From the NCBI GenBank assembly GCA_029379385.1, contig CM055612.1, positions 2,294,001-2,358,000 of the forward strand: a stretch of 64,000 bases of DNA, in the 5' to 3' direction. Source of the stretch: Quillaja saponaria. Taxonomy: Eukaryota; Streptophyta; Magnoliopsida; Fabales; Quillajaceae. The translations under genes were made by a program, and so were the position numbers. The notes under the pieces were generated by a model. It was given only the letters and a program-made list of their open reading frames with translations. It was not told the origin of the DNA and did no database searches. Below are positions 52,034-64,000 of the stretch, in pieces. Within the stretch, counting starts at the first letter, position 1. The number at the start of each line of letters is the position of its first letter.

Positions 52034-53922
52034 CTCTGTAATTCATTCATTCATTCCTCTTTCAGTGTTTTAATTGCTTTGACTATTTGTAAAGCTTCAA
52101 CATGATAAAGCATACAGCCTAAATGAAGCCAACTATGTGATATGGGAAGTTGTAAAAGTTGGTCCACTCCATGGAACCATTTTGATTCAAGTTGTATTTG
52201 TAGTTTCAAGTAGACAATTGATATATAGCTTGTGCATGAGGTTCTGTTTCCCTCAACCCTAGCTCACCTTTTTTCTTCTATCTTCTTCCCAGGTTTTGAT
52301 GTGATAAAGCCGAGTAAATTTATTCTTTGTTTGTTGTCATTTCTGGTACAATTCAATGCGCATCCTTGATGTTGGCCTACGACTGGTTCTACTTGTGTTT
52401 GGACACTGGGGTCATGGTCTTTTGGATGTTTGTCCGGAAAACTTTTTCAAAGTAAAATTGAAAGGGGTAGGATAGAAAGGATATTAGAGTTGTAGTGACG
52501 GACTGGAATTGACTGACATCTACTGTAATTTCCAAGATCAAGTAGATAAGCGCTTTTGTGATCAAAGACGATGGTGTTCCCAAGTCCGCAGCTTTTCTTG
52601 AGTTCTGTATACCACTTCTGGATGCTTGTTCTTACCTTGGTTATAGATACCTTGAACAGAGCAGGACAAATTGCTTAATGGAATGGTTTCCTATGCAGTG
52701 TCTTGTTTATGATCATCTGGGTGCTATTTATTCTCGAGATATTGGTTAATTGCTACAAAACTTATGGATTCAATTTGAAAATCAGGAAGCTGCATTGCAT
52801 TAATAAATGAAATGCTTCTCGTGGTCACTGAAGATTGTCACCAAACAACTGAGCCCTCGTAGCCGGGAAACCTGATAAAAGCAACAATTTGGAGAGACCT
52901 TAACACAAGCCACTCATCGTAAGTTAAATGCAAAACAACTGTCACCCTACGTTGTTGTGGAAGACAGAAAACTTCTCAAGAATAAGTCTCGCTGAACGGT
53001 ATCATATAAAGACAAGCATATGTGACAATGTTGCTCACCTCGTTGTTGGCTTTCTTTGGGTGTGCGTGTTGTATGATTTTTTTTAGGGGGAACACAGGTC
53101 AAATAAAATTAATATATTGAATTTTTATATGCTGGACAAAAGGTTCTGGTACATGATACAAATGCAGCTTCATCAAGCCATGGTATACATTACAACATAC
53201 AGAAGCTCAAGCACAACGCTAACATGTTCTGGTAAGTCACCTGTTTGTCGTCCCCATCTTACAACAGTACAACATAAAATACCCTTCATCAATAGAAACA
53301 AAACTGGATGGGAAAAAGAAGTATAACAGAAGGACAGACTGCTGAAATGCTAGGGCTATCTCTGCACAGTTATCTCCTAACACTTCAAATACTGTGGAAC
53401 ATTACACTGCATGCACAAAAACAAGACAAGTCTACCTGTAGCTCAAAATGATAGCATTGACTACAAGAACTTGTACACAAGGACCTTTCGTACCGCATTG
53501 CCATCAATTACAAACTGCTGGATACCGTCTCTGGAAGCTCCTTCTAGATTGCACGCAATGCAATTAAAACTGCAAAAAGCAGTAAGTGTAAGCCTCTGAA
53601 TAACTAAATAAAACCGTAAGGGGGATTGAATAGAGACAGCAAGAGAGATTTAATAACACACTCTGATACACAAAAGTCAAGACTCAAGATATACAAATTA
53701 GACATGGAACACCAGAAACAAGAACAACATCTTCAATTGTTCAACGAAATATATATTCTGCTGAAAAAAACAAACAATAAAAGCAACATTACAAAAATAG
53801 AGAAACCGAAACAAATGAAAAGCAAAGCACAAAGAGATCCTTACAATGAGGACAAAGGAAAAACGAGCACTGATAAGCAGCTCAAGGATTATTCATAAAT
53901 AAAAGAAAGGAACACTAAAATG
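52034..53922. other. Intergenic between convergent TGD5 and syntaxin-like genes
   Basis: This holds both 3' UTRs and about 1 kb without recognisable genes. Frames at 52558-52749 and 53626-53898 are not supported by any motif. Confidence 0.5.
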
Positions 53923-55765
53923 TTAACAAAAGGTGAATGCCTCAAGGTTATCTTTACAAAATAGTGAAAAGGCTGTCCTGACTCCTGACCAACAACACAG
54001 AATGCAATGTGTTTTTATTTGTGTGCCCAATGTAACGCTGATGCCAAGTATCTTACCAATTAAGCAAAGCAGCAGAATGAACCAGAAAGCTACTTGAACA
54101 GGGCGACTATATTGCACTTGATACTGAGATCTTTGTAGTTGCCTCTGAATAGCTCCATACCACCCATAAAGTTGCTTATCATAACATTCATCACAACCAT
54201 TGAGATAGCTCTTACTTCTTTCATAGCATGCATCAATGCCCTTTTAAGAAAGATAATAAATACAGCCATCAGTGACTGAACACAGTTTAAAAAAAGAAAT
54301 GGAGTATGTTTCCATACTTAAAGGCTATAGATCCGATTAAGAGCATACCCTAGTCAATTGAGGTGATTGCAGTAATGCGGTATCAGCTTCTTGACGACGA
54401 TCCATTGCTTTCCACTTTCTAAAACCATTCTTTGACAACTTAATCTTGGAAACAGATTCCATTGAACTAAGAAATCCTGAGAGACTAGGTATCTTTCGTA
54501 CAGGTACACCAGGATTACAATTGGATAAATTCAATTGTTGCTCACCATCAGAAACTGCAATGCTCCAGGAGCCAATATCAGCATTAGCACTAGCTGTCCT
54601 ACGATGCCCATGCAACTTCTCCTTAGATTCCAAGGAACCCTGCTCAACTGAAAGAGGCAAATTCTTCGAAAAATCAAGGGCTAAATTTTTATCTGTTAGT
54701 TGTGGGTTTTCACAATTCCTGCTATTGGTTTTTACATGATTTTTGTCTTCAGGCACTGGTGTTCCTGATAGAAATAGCGCAAGTTCATTTCTTTCTCTTT
54801 CATCTAGACGCACCCAAGGTAGAGATGCCTTGCCCTCCGAAACAGATTCCTGTAATGAATGTTCAATATTTGAAATCTGGTCTTCAATGGCAACAACAAA
54901 ATCACGATGCCTCCCTCTTGCATCCTCACTCGAGCTTTTACCATAACTCGACCTAACAGCTCGCTCAAATTCCTCTAACTGCATTGCAACATAAAACCAA
55001 ATATTCACTACGTTGAAAAGAGTTCATGACATCAGTTAGACTTTCACACCACATTTGCTAGGCATGTGCATTTCATGTATGACCATGGGATGCAAGGTTG
55101 CAAAGGGGGATTACCTGCCATTTGGTGGTGCCAACGGAAGTATGCAAATCCCTGCGGAGTTCATTTGAATCCAACATACTAGACGAATCTTTCTTTGCGT
55201 GAATCCACGTTCTATATGTAGATTCCATCCTTGAAAAACACGGGAAAAATTGTAGAAATTTAGTAACAAAAAACTCAGTAGAAACAGCTACTGTACAATG
55301 TGATAATCCTTCAGCTAAAGATAATTGGAAGAGGGAGAGGGGTATACATTTTTATTTTAGGGAGAGAGAACACAATTTTGTAGGGTAAAATGTTTAAGAA
55401 TTTTCAAATCTTAAGCTTCCCATAATTTGGGATCTAACAAAATAATTAAAACTTCGGATCTTAAGCTTCCCATGCATTGGGATCTATTTGAAAAAAACAG
55501 TTCGGTAAATTTTGATCAAAGCAATTTTTCCCTCTATAGTAGTAACAAGCAAGTTACAATTCCATGAATATAGTACATAATTAAAAATGGCACCTTTAGC
55601 TTAAGCAAACAATGAAACGTTTTGAATTCGAGTACACAAATGAGAGAAACCCAAGTGGTCGAACATAATGGCATGATATTAAAGTTACCTGTCGGCAGAT
55701 TCTTGAACTTCTTCCGCCGCCGTGAAGAAAGGATCTTTTTCCCATCGGTCAAAACTCGAAGCCAT
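53923..55765 (-). CDS. Syntaxin-6 N-terminal-domain membrane protein (SYP61-like N-terminus)
   Basis: Exons 55689-55765, 55115-55229, 54349-54978 and 53923-54240 join in phase into 379 residues. Residues 1-105 match the syntaxin-6 N-terminal three-helix domain: DPFFTAAEEVQESADRMEST, RRDLHTSVGTTKWQLEEFER, RHRDFVVAIEDQISNIEHSL. The middle is Ser-rich and probably disordered. A hydrophobic helix lies at about 321-340 (VQVAFWFILLLCLIGKIL). I see no Qc-SNARE heptad motif before it, so it is not a complete SNARE. It is probably a Golgi/TGN protein and resembles At1g27700. The C-terminus after the helix is doubtful: a GTAAGA donor-like site near 54056 could end that exon and replace the last 40 or so residues. 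Confidence 0.85.
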
Positions 55766-56961
55766 GAAAAAATTACGGCCGATTCAAATAATGATTTACA
55801 AAAACAATACCTCCAAATATAAATACAAACCCAGAAACCCTTGCAGGTGAAATATTTCTTTCAGTTTCACTACAAACTCCGCTACGATTTGAAATGAATA
55901 AGCATAGAACAAAGAAATCCCCCTTTCAGATTAGATGGTGGAGAAGGTTGCGGAAGATGAAGCAGGGGCAAAATGTAATTCCGTCAAGGTGGGCGACCAT
56001 TCGCAGCCACTTGATTTTGTCGTTAATATTTTTTTTTTTTTTTTTTTTTTACAATTGTTCTTGGAAAATAACACTTGTTATCGTGAAGTTAATGGATTTC
56101 TAGATGCTTGACGGTGTCGTTTTCAGATTCTGCCTTGTTCAGATTAATCTGACACGAGTATTCTACACAAATTGACTACGTTTTTTTCCGCCGCCAACAC
56201 AAGTTGACTGCATTTGATTTGACGGAAACTAAGAAACCAAAAAAAAAAAACAGTAGAAACAAAAATTATAAAACATTAAACTATTGATATAAAATATAAT
56301 TTTTATTTATTTTTATCTAATGTAGTTTGTCTTACTGATAAAGAGTTTATTTATTTATTTATTTTCACGTGTGAATGATTTATTTTAATTAAATACAAAT
56401 ATTAACTAACATGTTAATGTAATTATGTAATATTTTATATTTGTAGATATTTGTTCAGAAAACTTATTTTTTATTTTATTATTGACTTATTTTTATTTGA
56501 CACTTAATATTCAAAATTCTTTCATTCACATTAAAATAATCCACACTTTTTTCTGTTTGTTAAATAATAAATTTCGTTAAGAAATAAAAATTTAATGAGT
56601 TTTAGTTGATCTAATTAATACAATTTTTTTTATTGTTGGAATTATTGGGATTGAATTTTATTTTCATATAAGAAAAATAGTTTTTAATTAAAAAAAAAGT
56701 CTTTCTCAACTCATAAATCCAACCGATAAAAAAAATTCACAACATATTTTTGAAAAATTAGACAATTAGTAAAAATAATTGACAAAAAATAAAAGGGAAG
56801 AAAAAAAGAGGGGCATATTTATGATTAATGTATTTCCGAGAGGGTTTTAATATAATTTGTCATATTTGTTTGGTTGAAACAGTTTGAATTTTTTGACCTT
56901 AGGTTTTTGCAGTTCAGGCTCTGGGAGGGGCGTTCGAGTGTGTGTGAGGCGAATCGCAGAC
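55766..56961. promoter_or_regulatory. Shared intergenic region between divergent syntaxin-like and ankyrin-RMT2 genes
   Basis: The two flanking genes start at 55765 (minus) and 56962 (plus), so these 1.2 kb contain both promoters. The stretch is AT-rich with a run of 22 T at 56029-56050 and ATTT repeats near 56345-56362. I could not assign individual sites. Confidence 0.5.
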
Positions 56962-58587
56962 ATGGACGAAGTACAGCAACTCTGCGATGCGGCGAGGAAT
57001 GGCGACACCAACAAGGTGAGAGCTTTGATAGATTCAGGAGCTGATGTCACGTACTTCGACTCCGATGGCCTTAATCCGCTTATGCACGCCGCAAAGAAAG
57101 GCCACGCCGACGTGGTGAAGACCCTTCTCTCAGCTGGCGCCCCCTGGAATGCTCTCTCTCCTTCCAACATCTCCGCGGGAGATTTTGCTATGGACGCAGG
57201 TCACCAGGAGGTTTTCGAGGTCCTAGTCAATGCGGGTAACTGCAATTTGTTTGTTGGCCATTTCTATGATCTCTCTGCCTCTTGTGATTATTTATGCATA
57301 ATTAATAATTTAGTTCGGGGAGAAAGTCTTGTCAATTGGAATTCCGTGACATACCACAACAATAAGCTATAGATTCAGAGTTGTCAAGAGCAGGAAAACT
57401 AGAACCACTCTGGAAAGAGTTGGGAAGCATCGTGTAGGTAATTCAAAATTCCTGACAATTTAGTGGTGAGGTATACCGTTGTTTGTAATTCGAAGTGAAA
57501 GTGAGAGCACTATTCAGCTGACTTCTATTTGTATGTTTTCAATTAAAATCTTGTCAATTTCTCATGCTTATGACATAAAATGCCATAGCAGGATACCTAA
57601 TAGTTTTTGCTGATTTTTATTTACATTCATTATTAAGCAAGCATGTTACTTTATCAGGGATTCAAGCTGAACTGGTCTTGGGTTCAATTGCAAGGAAGGA
57701 GAATAAAAATGGTGATCCTAGTGGAGATTACTTGGATGATAGGGTAACTTTTAGTGAGGATAAGCTGATGGACTCTAACAGCAAAGCTGTTATGATGGCG
57801 TGGGAGAAACCTTTGATGGAGGCTCATGCCAAGGCTGTCTGCTCAGTAGGTGGTCACATACTGAACATTGGGTTTGGCATGGGTCTTGTGGATACAGCTA
57901 TTCAGAAATATGCCCCTGTGACACATACCATAGTTGAGGCTCACCCAGAAGTTTATGAACGCATGCTTCGTACTGGTTGGGGTCAGAAGGATAATGTAAA
58001 GATAATTTTTGGTCGCTGGCAAGATGTTCTTTCTCAACTTGAAACTTATGATGGTAACTCAAGATTCTCAGTTGCCTAATTATACGTGTATAATTTATGC
58101 ATCTTAAATCTTAATTTTGGCTGTAATCTTTTCTGTTTGCTGGTTAAGATTTTGGTGCAAGGACTACAAGCTTAAGCCACCTAAAGTAAAATGTATCTGT
58201 ATATTACTATTGTAATTTCTGTTATAGTAACTCTTCTAAATGGCAATTTATCTGTATCTTTGTTCAGGCATTTTCTTTGACACTTACGGAGAATACTATG
58301 AGGACCTGAGAGAGTTCCATCAACATCTTCCTGTGTTGTTGAAGCCCGGGGGAATCTACTCATTCTTCAATGGACTTTGTGGAGGTAATGCATTTTTTCA
58401 TGTTGTTTACTGTAATTTAGTATCTCTAGAACTTCAGAATTTGGGGTACTCCACACAGTTAATTCCATTGCCCGTTAAGGAATGTCTGGGAGATGAAGTT
58501 TGGGAAGGTGTGAAACAAAAATATTGGCAGCTTGACACATATTACCTCCCTGTTTGTCAGTCTATACAGGATTCTGATGATGTTTGA
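56962..58587 (+). CDS. Ankyrin repeat-RMT2-type arginine N-methyltransferase
   Basis: Exons 56962-57235, 57658-58053 and 58268-58587 join in phase (both introns phase 1) into 329 residues. Residues 1-92 are ankyrin repeats (LCDAARNGDTNKVRALIDSG, GLNPLMHAAKKGHADVVKTL). The rest is an S-adenosylmethionine-dependent methyltransferase: KAVMMAWEKPLMEAHAKAVC, the SAM loop ILNIGFGMGLVDTAI, acidic strand TIVEAHPEVYERM, FFDTYGEYYEDLREFHQHLP and SFFNGLCGGNAFFHVVY. Ankyrin plus methyltransferase is the architecture of yeast Rmt2, which methylates the delta-nitrogen of an arginine in ribosomal protein Rpl12, and of At5g65860. A role in ribosomal protein modification is inferred from the family. Confidence 0.94.
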
Positions 58588-59677
58588 AACTTTATATGTT
58601 TGGTTCAATTTGAATGAAGTCTTAGAGTTGTTCTAATGTTCCAATGCTTGCATATCATACCAATTTGTGATGCTGTATGGTTGGAATTCCTTGCATGAAG
58701 ACTCCTTTAATATTTAAAACTTTCTTTCAGAATTTTGTTGCCCTCTGTCCATAATCTTAGATTCATCGTCTTAAGGATATGGTACTCGTTGAATTAGATA
58801 GGGACAGAAGATCATCAACACCAAATCTGAATTTGTTTAAAAAATAAAATCAAATTAAGCATGGAGAATACAATTGAAATTTATCCACTTATCAATAGGA
58901 ATGCATCTTGAAGTCTTTCTCTATTTTCTTTCATGGAGCAGTAGCAAACTGCCCTCCAACCCATTTCGTTGGCTGCACGAGTTTTGTTCATATGCAATGC
59001 TATTACTCTCCACAAATGAAATTAGCAAATATTATCCAGATTCTTAACAATGATGATTGATTACAGAAATCCAAGTTTGATGAGTGATAACTACAATGAA
59101 AGGTGTCCATGGCTCATTCCACTGGGGAAAGTTTGATACAATTACTCAATACCTACATTCTGAACAATAAAATATCAAAATTTGTAGCGAGCATCAGATG
59201 TGATGTGGATGATTCTTAAAATGAATGTTTACAGGTCCATCCCATACTTAGTATTGGTTTTGTTGCGGCGAGGAGAAAAAGCAAAATACTTAAAGCAAAA
59301 CAACAAGTTCTACTTGTTGTCCGTAACTCGATCTTTAACAACCATCAAGCAGTCCTTGATATAACCACGGACAGGACAAGAGCAGCACTTAGCTTGGAGA
59401 GTATAAGGCACAATTCAGATATGAGGAAAGGCCCTGTTTCACTGTACAATCATTCTTTCCTTGTCTTCCCTAAATTTTCTCCAGCGAAACAGTTGACATA
59501 CAGTAGTTATTAGCATTAAGTTACTCTACAACTGGCCCTATAAGGCTCAGTCGCTGGGACAGAAGCAAATCACAGATACAAGCCTAATTGAACACTTATA
59601 ACGAGAGCTCTTGAACATTTTCCATTTATTTCAGAGTCCATGCTTTAGTGCCATTAGATTACCCCTTCCTATCATCA
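58588..59677. other. Intergenic between convergent RMT2 and subtilase genes
   Basis: This contains both 3' UTRs. No open frame or element is recognisable. Confidence 0.5.
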
Positions 59678-62002
59678 CTATGTCCAACTGAAAGCAATAG
59701 GACTACCAACAATACGTTTCCCATCGGACCATTCCAAATGGCCAAAGCTTGTCGTACCAGATGGCAGTGAACTGGTCGTGAATGTCACAGTGTAGCTCTT
59801 CTTCTCATACAATTTACTGAAGCTCAGTGTTTCTGGCAGGATTAAGATCTTCACTGTGGGAGTCTGAGAGGAGACCGAAGCTTTATAAGTTGCTGGAGTT
59901 CCCACATTAGTCAGAGTCCTAGTGTATTTAACAGTAGCTGACGCTCCAGAACCACCCTCTTTGCCTGAAGCTGTTTCCAGAGGCACAGCGAAAGATGGGT
60001 AATTGAAATCTTCCACTCTGTAGTTCTTTCTTGAATCACAAGTAAAGTCTCTGCTTGTGGCACTCTTAATTTGAAGTGAACTGTAGTTCAAGGCACAGAG
60101 GAAGCCAACGTAGTCGTCGACAGTATCATCATATACGAGACCAGGATCAAGGGCAAGTGCTGGGTCCACGTGTCCAGCACCATAATCAAATGGTGTTGCT
60201 GGCTGTCCAGTGGCAACATCCAAGATGTTCTCTCCACTTTTATATTTTCTATAAGCTGTTGTCATGAGGGCAGACCTTATGGCTGCTGGGCTCCATTCTG
60301 GGTGAACTCCCTTGAGGAGTGCTGCTAACCCGCTTACATGCGGGCATGACATTGATGTGCCAGAAATTATATTGAAGCTAACATGTCTTTTATCAGTCAA
60401 TAGTCCTGTTGGTCCAACTGCACCAGTCCACCCCGCTAGTATGTTCACTCCTGGTGCTATTATATCTGGTTTGAGTATTTTTGGGGTGAGTGGATTTGGA
60501 CCTCTAGAACTGAATGCTGCCACCACTGGAGATGGTTGAACACCTAACTGTGTTCCCCCGGCGACAATTGTAGCCACAGGATCAGGATTCGATAAGACAT
60601 AGTTCTTTATGGCATCACCTGATTTCTGACCAACAGCTGCCGCAGGCAGGACATGTGAGTCAGCAACTAGCTCTTCCCCGTAATTCTCTGTGTTCGCTAA
60701 AATTATCCCTATGCCTCCAGCTTCTTTCACCACTGTACCCTTTTCCGCCCGAGCATTTCCTCCACGATCACATATTACAATTTTCCCGGAAACTTTTGAG
60801 GGAATCAAACTGCCTGTCGTGCAATAGTTGCCAGTCGATGAATTACTCACGTTTCGGCCATAGACTATTGGTACTAGAGAATCAGATAATGGTTTTCCCT
60901 TATAGAGGGATATACCTGTGTATATCTTCCCATTTCCGAGGCTGACATAATCAGGGAAATCACGGTCTAGAGTTCCAGCACCCACGGTGGTTATCCATGG
61001 GGCAACATTAGACAGGCTTTCAGAACTAGGCCCCCCATTTCCTGCTGAGCAGGACACAAGTATTCCCTGGGCTGTGGCTTTAAACGCTCCAATAGCAACA
61101 ATGTCTCTATAATACTCACCTAACCCTCCCCCAATAGACATGGATAGAATATTGACACCGTCTTCAATGGCCTTGTCAATAGCTGCAGCTATGTCAGAGG
61201 TGAAACATCCACCTAGCCAACACGCCTTGTAGGTTGCAACTCGAGCTTGTGTGGCCATCCCTCGTGCCGTCCCAGAAGCATAACCAAAAAGGCTAGCTTC
61301 TATAACTGCTGAACCAGCTGCTGTGGTGGAGGTATGAGTTCCATGGCCATCATCATCTCTTGGTGATTTTGATTCTTTCTTTTCATCAATTGGTCCAAAA
61401 GATGTCTCATACCCTTTAGAGAAAAACCTTGCCCCAATAAGTTTCCTGTTACAGCTTGATGAGTTGAAGTTCTTTCCAACCTCACACACGCCTTTCCAGC
61501 CACTGGGTATGGGCCCAAGTCCTGTGTCATCAAAGCTTTTCAGCTCAGGCCACACACCAGTGTCCAGCACTCCAACAATCACCTCACTCAATTTGGCAGA
61601 GGCAGGGAAAAGAGCTTCACTTTTTCCTAATCCAAGGAATTCTGGTGTTCGAGTTGTATGAAGCTCGTATCTCACTTCAGGTATGACAAAGACAATTCCT
61701 GGCTGTTTTTCAAGTAATTCAGCTTCTTGGGCTGTTAGCCTTGTGGAGAAGCCATGAACTACATGCTTGTAGGTGTAGAGCATCTCTGCTGCCTCTGATA
61801 CTGATTTTAATGATGAATCATACCAGAGGAGTTGATCATTGAAACTTGCTGGCATATTGGATTTGTCCATGTGAATTATATATGTCCCTCTGGTTTGCTG
61901 GTGTTTTTTGTCTGCTATGGCATATTTCTGAGAAAAAAGTAGTAGTAGTAGTAGTAGTAGTTGTAGAACAATTGGAAGAAGCCTGAAATTCAGTATGTTC
62001 AT
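59678..62002 (-). CDS. SBT1.7-like: Subtilisin-like serine protease, SBT1.7/ARA12-like
   Basis: One uninterrupted exon of 774 residues, a normal length for the family. A leucine-rich signal peptide (1-30) leads into an I9 inhibitor prodomain (about 40-118, TYIIHMDKSNMP ... HTTRTPEFLGL). The peptidase S8 domain has Asp147 (VGVLDTGVWPE), His220 (DDDGHGTHTS), the oxyanion Asn322 (SAGNGGPSS) and Ser550 (SGTSMSCPH). A protease-associated insert lies at about 360-480 and a fibronectin-III-like C-terminal domain at about 670-774. All catalytic residues are present. The similarity is to SBT1.7 of Arabidopsis, a cell-wall protease needed for mucilage release from seed coats. The enzyme should be secreted. 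The Leu run in the signal peptide is coded by a pure trinucleotide repeat. Confidence 0.95.
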   Translation of the reverse strand: MNILNFRLLPIVLQLLLLLLLLFSQKYAIADKKHQQTRGTYIIHMDKSNMPASFNDQLLWYDSSLKSVSEAAEMLYTYKHVVHGFSTRLTAQEAELLEKQPGIVFVIPEVRYELHTTRTPEFLGLGKSEALFPASAKLSEVIVGVLDTGVWPELKSFDDTGLGPIPSGWKGVCEVGKNFNSSSCNRKLIGARFFSKGYETSFGPIDEKKESKSPRDDDGHGTHTSTTAAGSAVIEASLFGYASGTARGMATQARVATYKACWLGGCFTSDIAAAIDKAIEDGVNILSMSIGGGLGEYYRDIVAIGAFKATAQGILVSCSAGNGGPSSESLSNVAPWITTVGAGTLDRDFPDYVSLGNGKIYTGISLYKGKPLSDSLVPIVYGRNVSNSSTGNYCTTGSLIPSKVSGKIVICDRGGNARAEKGTVVKEAGGIGIILANTENYGEELVADSHVLPAAAVGQKSGDAIKNYVLSNPDPVATIVAGGTQLGVQPSPVVAAFSSRGPNPLTPKILKPDIIAPGVNILAGWTGAVGPTGLLTDKRHVSFNIISGTSMSCPHVSGLAALLKGVHPEWSPAAIRSALMTTAYRKYKSGENILDVATGQPATPFDYGAGHVDPALALDPGLVYDDTVDDYVGFLCALNYSSLQIKSATSRDFTCDSRKNYRVEDFNYPSFAVPLETASGKEGGSGASATVKYTRTLTNVGTPATYKASVSSQTPTVKILILPETLSFSKLYEKKSYTVTFTTSSLPSGTTSFGHLEWSDGKRIVGSPIAFSWT
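61938..61961 (-). repeat. (CTA)n coding microsatellite in subtilase signal peptide
   Basis: About seven CTA codons in a row encode leucine in the hydrophobic core of the signal peptide (residues about 15-22). Length changes would keep the frame but alter the core length. Confidence 0.9.
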
Positions 62003-64000
62003 GTTTTCAGGCTACAGAAGAAGCAGAAACAAAACTGATACTTATGGATGATTTGGGAAGTTTTTAATTTGCAGTAAGATGGTAGAGAGTTAGAGATTAT
62101 ATAGCTTCTAATACTCATACAGTTTCCATTTGAATTGAGTATCTAATTAGGACCTTTCCTAGTTTTACGTTATTATGTTGATGACATCATAGTAAGTTCC
62201 TTCTCTCCAATTATTGTTAAGTTGAAGCAGAAACCTTCATCAATCTCACTTAACCCTGTTGAAAAGGATACTCAACTTTGAAGCCCATACATATTTTACT
62301 CTGCTTTTGTTTTTGGGGTTTTTTTTTTTTTTTTTATTGCTAAATTATACGATATGCTCGTTTCAAAGAAGAGAACCAAAGAACCATATATTTTGCTAAT
62401 AAACGAGTATATTCATCTTTTCAGAGCTGGCAACCACATAATGATACTTAGTGGTCCATCTATCCTCAGCTCTAATTTTACATGTAGTGGATTTATCAGC
62501 AGGTCCATTTATGTCACGTTTTCTATAAAGTCATATATTTAAATAGTGTTATTAGTTAAATTATTAATAAACATATGATGTAAATTGGTCATCAAAATTC
62601 GAATTTTGATATGCTTGCAAAATGATATTATACATTGACTTTTTCCTCAATAAAGCCTACTGTTCTTGTTCTACTTCTTAAAAAATATATTCTTAGATTC
62701 TTTGTTACTTTCAATTTTAATGTTGGGAAAGAATCTTGCATCACCATGTCCAATGGCATGGAAAAATAGCATTGTGCTGAAGTTTGAAGCAATTAGGCGT
62801 GTCGGAAATGTTTGCTTTGGCACATAAATTTGGAAAAAGGCAGACATGAAGGAATCTTTCTTCCTATCAGTTATATTTCAGTAGTGATAGTTTATGTTAT
62901 CTTTCCTTGCTTCATTCAATTAGGTTATATCATCTTTTTGCCAAACAATCCACTATCATATCCACAAAGATTTATAGTGGAAGAAGCACTTATTTTCATA
63001 TCCATTCAAATCTTAAGCTCCTTTAGATATTGTTATTATTTATTTATATTAAAAATAAAGGGCCAACAACTCTTGTGATTTTAAGAAAAGGGTGTGAAAA
63101 AATAATAATATTTTTAAATTCAAATTCTGATAAATTGCAAATATACAAGTGTCTATATCAACTAACAATTGATTGATTACAAATAAATATTATTATATTA
63201 AATAAAATAATGTAATCTGTTTTTATCGAAGGGTGAATGCTTTATGATAATTAAGAAATTTTGCATGTTTTATATAGATTCTTAAAAACTGTAATATTAA
63301 AGAAGAAAATATTTGTCTTAGCATTAAAATGCATTTTGATTAGGTAACATGAATGAGAAACATAGATTATTGTTGAATGGGTTAATCATGATAGAGCTGA
63401 ATTGGTGCTTTCCCCATTTGCTTTCACTCTCTTGTGCTACTTAGCTGGAATGGACCTACCACTAATTATTGCCGACTATAAAAAGTAAAAAATAAAAAAT
63501 TTGTTTTGCTTAAAGAATTTGCTCCCACAAAGGTTCCAAACCTAGAGATTCCAATTTGTGGAGATCTGAAAAAATTTATGGGAGTGATTCCGAGCAAATA
63601 AGAGACCAGTGGCTTAATTACCCGTTATAACGGTGAATAAAACGACAGATTATTTCTTAGAACATAACTAGTCTATTTCTGCCATGTTGGCCTTCCTAGC
63701 ATCACGCCAAAATAATGGTTAATATAAGAATGTAAAGTTGTGACTTTGGATTATATTATTCTTAGAGTAGTAATAATTTGATGATATAAAAATATTTTAG
63801 AATTTTGTACATTATGTAAATACCTTTATATAATGCTTCTATTTGATTTGACTTTTAAAACAGATTTTAAATTCAAGTTTTTCTATAAAATTGCGGTTTT
63901 ATGTGTTTATCTTTACGAATTTTTTTTTTCAAGTTTTTAGAATCTTAAAAATTGCTAAAAACTGAAATTACAAATTAAAAAAATCAAATAGAAAACAAGG
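62003..64000. other. Subtilase upstream region and gene-free right edge
   Basis: Positions 62003-62300 are the probable subtilase promoter. A run of 17 T lies at 62319-62335. The rest is AT-rich, and the small frames at 62354-62542 and 62812-63078 show no family resemblance. Confidence 0.5.

Noticed and set aside
53626..53898. Lys/Gln-rich open frame of 90 codons
   Set aside because: Low-complexity AT-rich translation in the 3' region of the syntaxin-like gene, with no recognisable domain.

Overview
This is nuclear DNA of a flowering plant, almost certainly a eudicot and probably a rosid. The genes carry GT-AG introns, AT-rich intergenic DNA and plant-only families: a GASA peptide, a MIKC* MADS-box factor, an LRR-XII receptor kinase, TGD5, DUF620 and an SBT1 subtilase. 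I cannot fix the species from sequence alone. Exon coordinates were worked out by hand from splice consensus, reading-frame continuity and family knowledge, and could be off by a base or two.

Left third (1-20.3 kb): a segmental duplication cluster. The repeat unit is an LRR-XII receptor-like kinase (RLK, minus strand), its upstream flank, and the 3' end of a MIKC* MADS-box gene. Unit A is cut by the window edge, leaving only the first 8 codons of its RLK (1-26), and ends in a MADS relic near 2.3-2.5 kb. Unit B holds an RLK with a single nonsense codon just after the membrane segment (4043-7316) and another MADS relic (8.33-8.5 kb). Unit C holds an intact RLK (10614-13894) and the complete 11-exon MADS gene (18081-20253). 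Unit C was later hit by a small hAT-type element (14383-14930, 8-bp target duplication) and a TRIM retroelement (17273-17627, 115-bp LTRs, 5-bp target duplication). A decayed cyclin A3 gene lies between units A and B (3101-3865).

Middle (20.3-44 kb): an APD-type RING E3 ligase with one apparent frameshift (23221-25346), an NRAMP3-type metal transporter (27128-31327), a Pumilio RNA-binding protein (32779-36605) and a snakin/GASA peptide (37924-38282, minus). A gene-poor stretch of about 5.8 kb follows.

Right (44-64 kb): a DUF620 protein (44116-46394), a PRISE/progesterone 5-beta-reductase-like enzyme (47897-49379), the small glycine-rich lipid-transfer protein TGD5 (50166-52033), a syntaxin-6-N-domain membrane protein (53923-55765, minus), an ankyrin-RMT2 methyltransferase (56962-58587) and an intronless SBT1.7-like subtilase (59678-62002, minus). 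DUF620, TGD5 and the syntaxin-like gene appear in the order I remember for Arabidopsis At1g27690-27695-27700.

The genes form no obvious shared pathway. I found no tRNA, rRNA, CRISPR or virus-derived coding sequence, and nothing I would call a new biological system. The most informative parts are the RLK/MADS duplication history, the RLK converted to a receptor-like protein by one nonsense codon, and the dated mobile element insertions.
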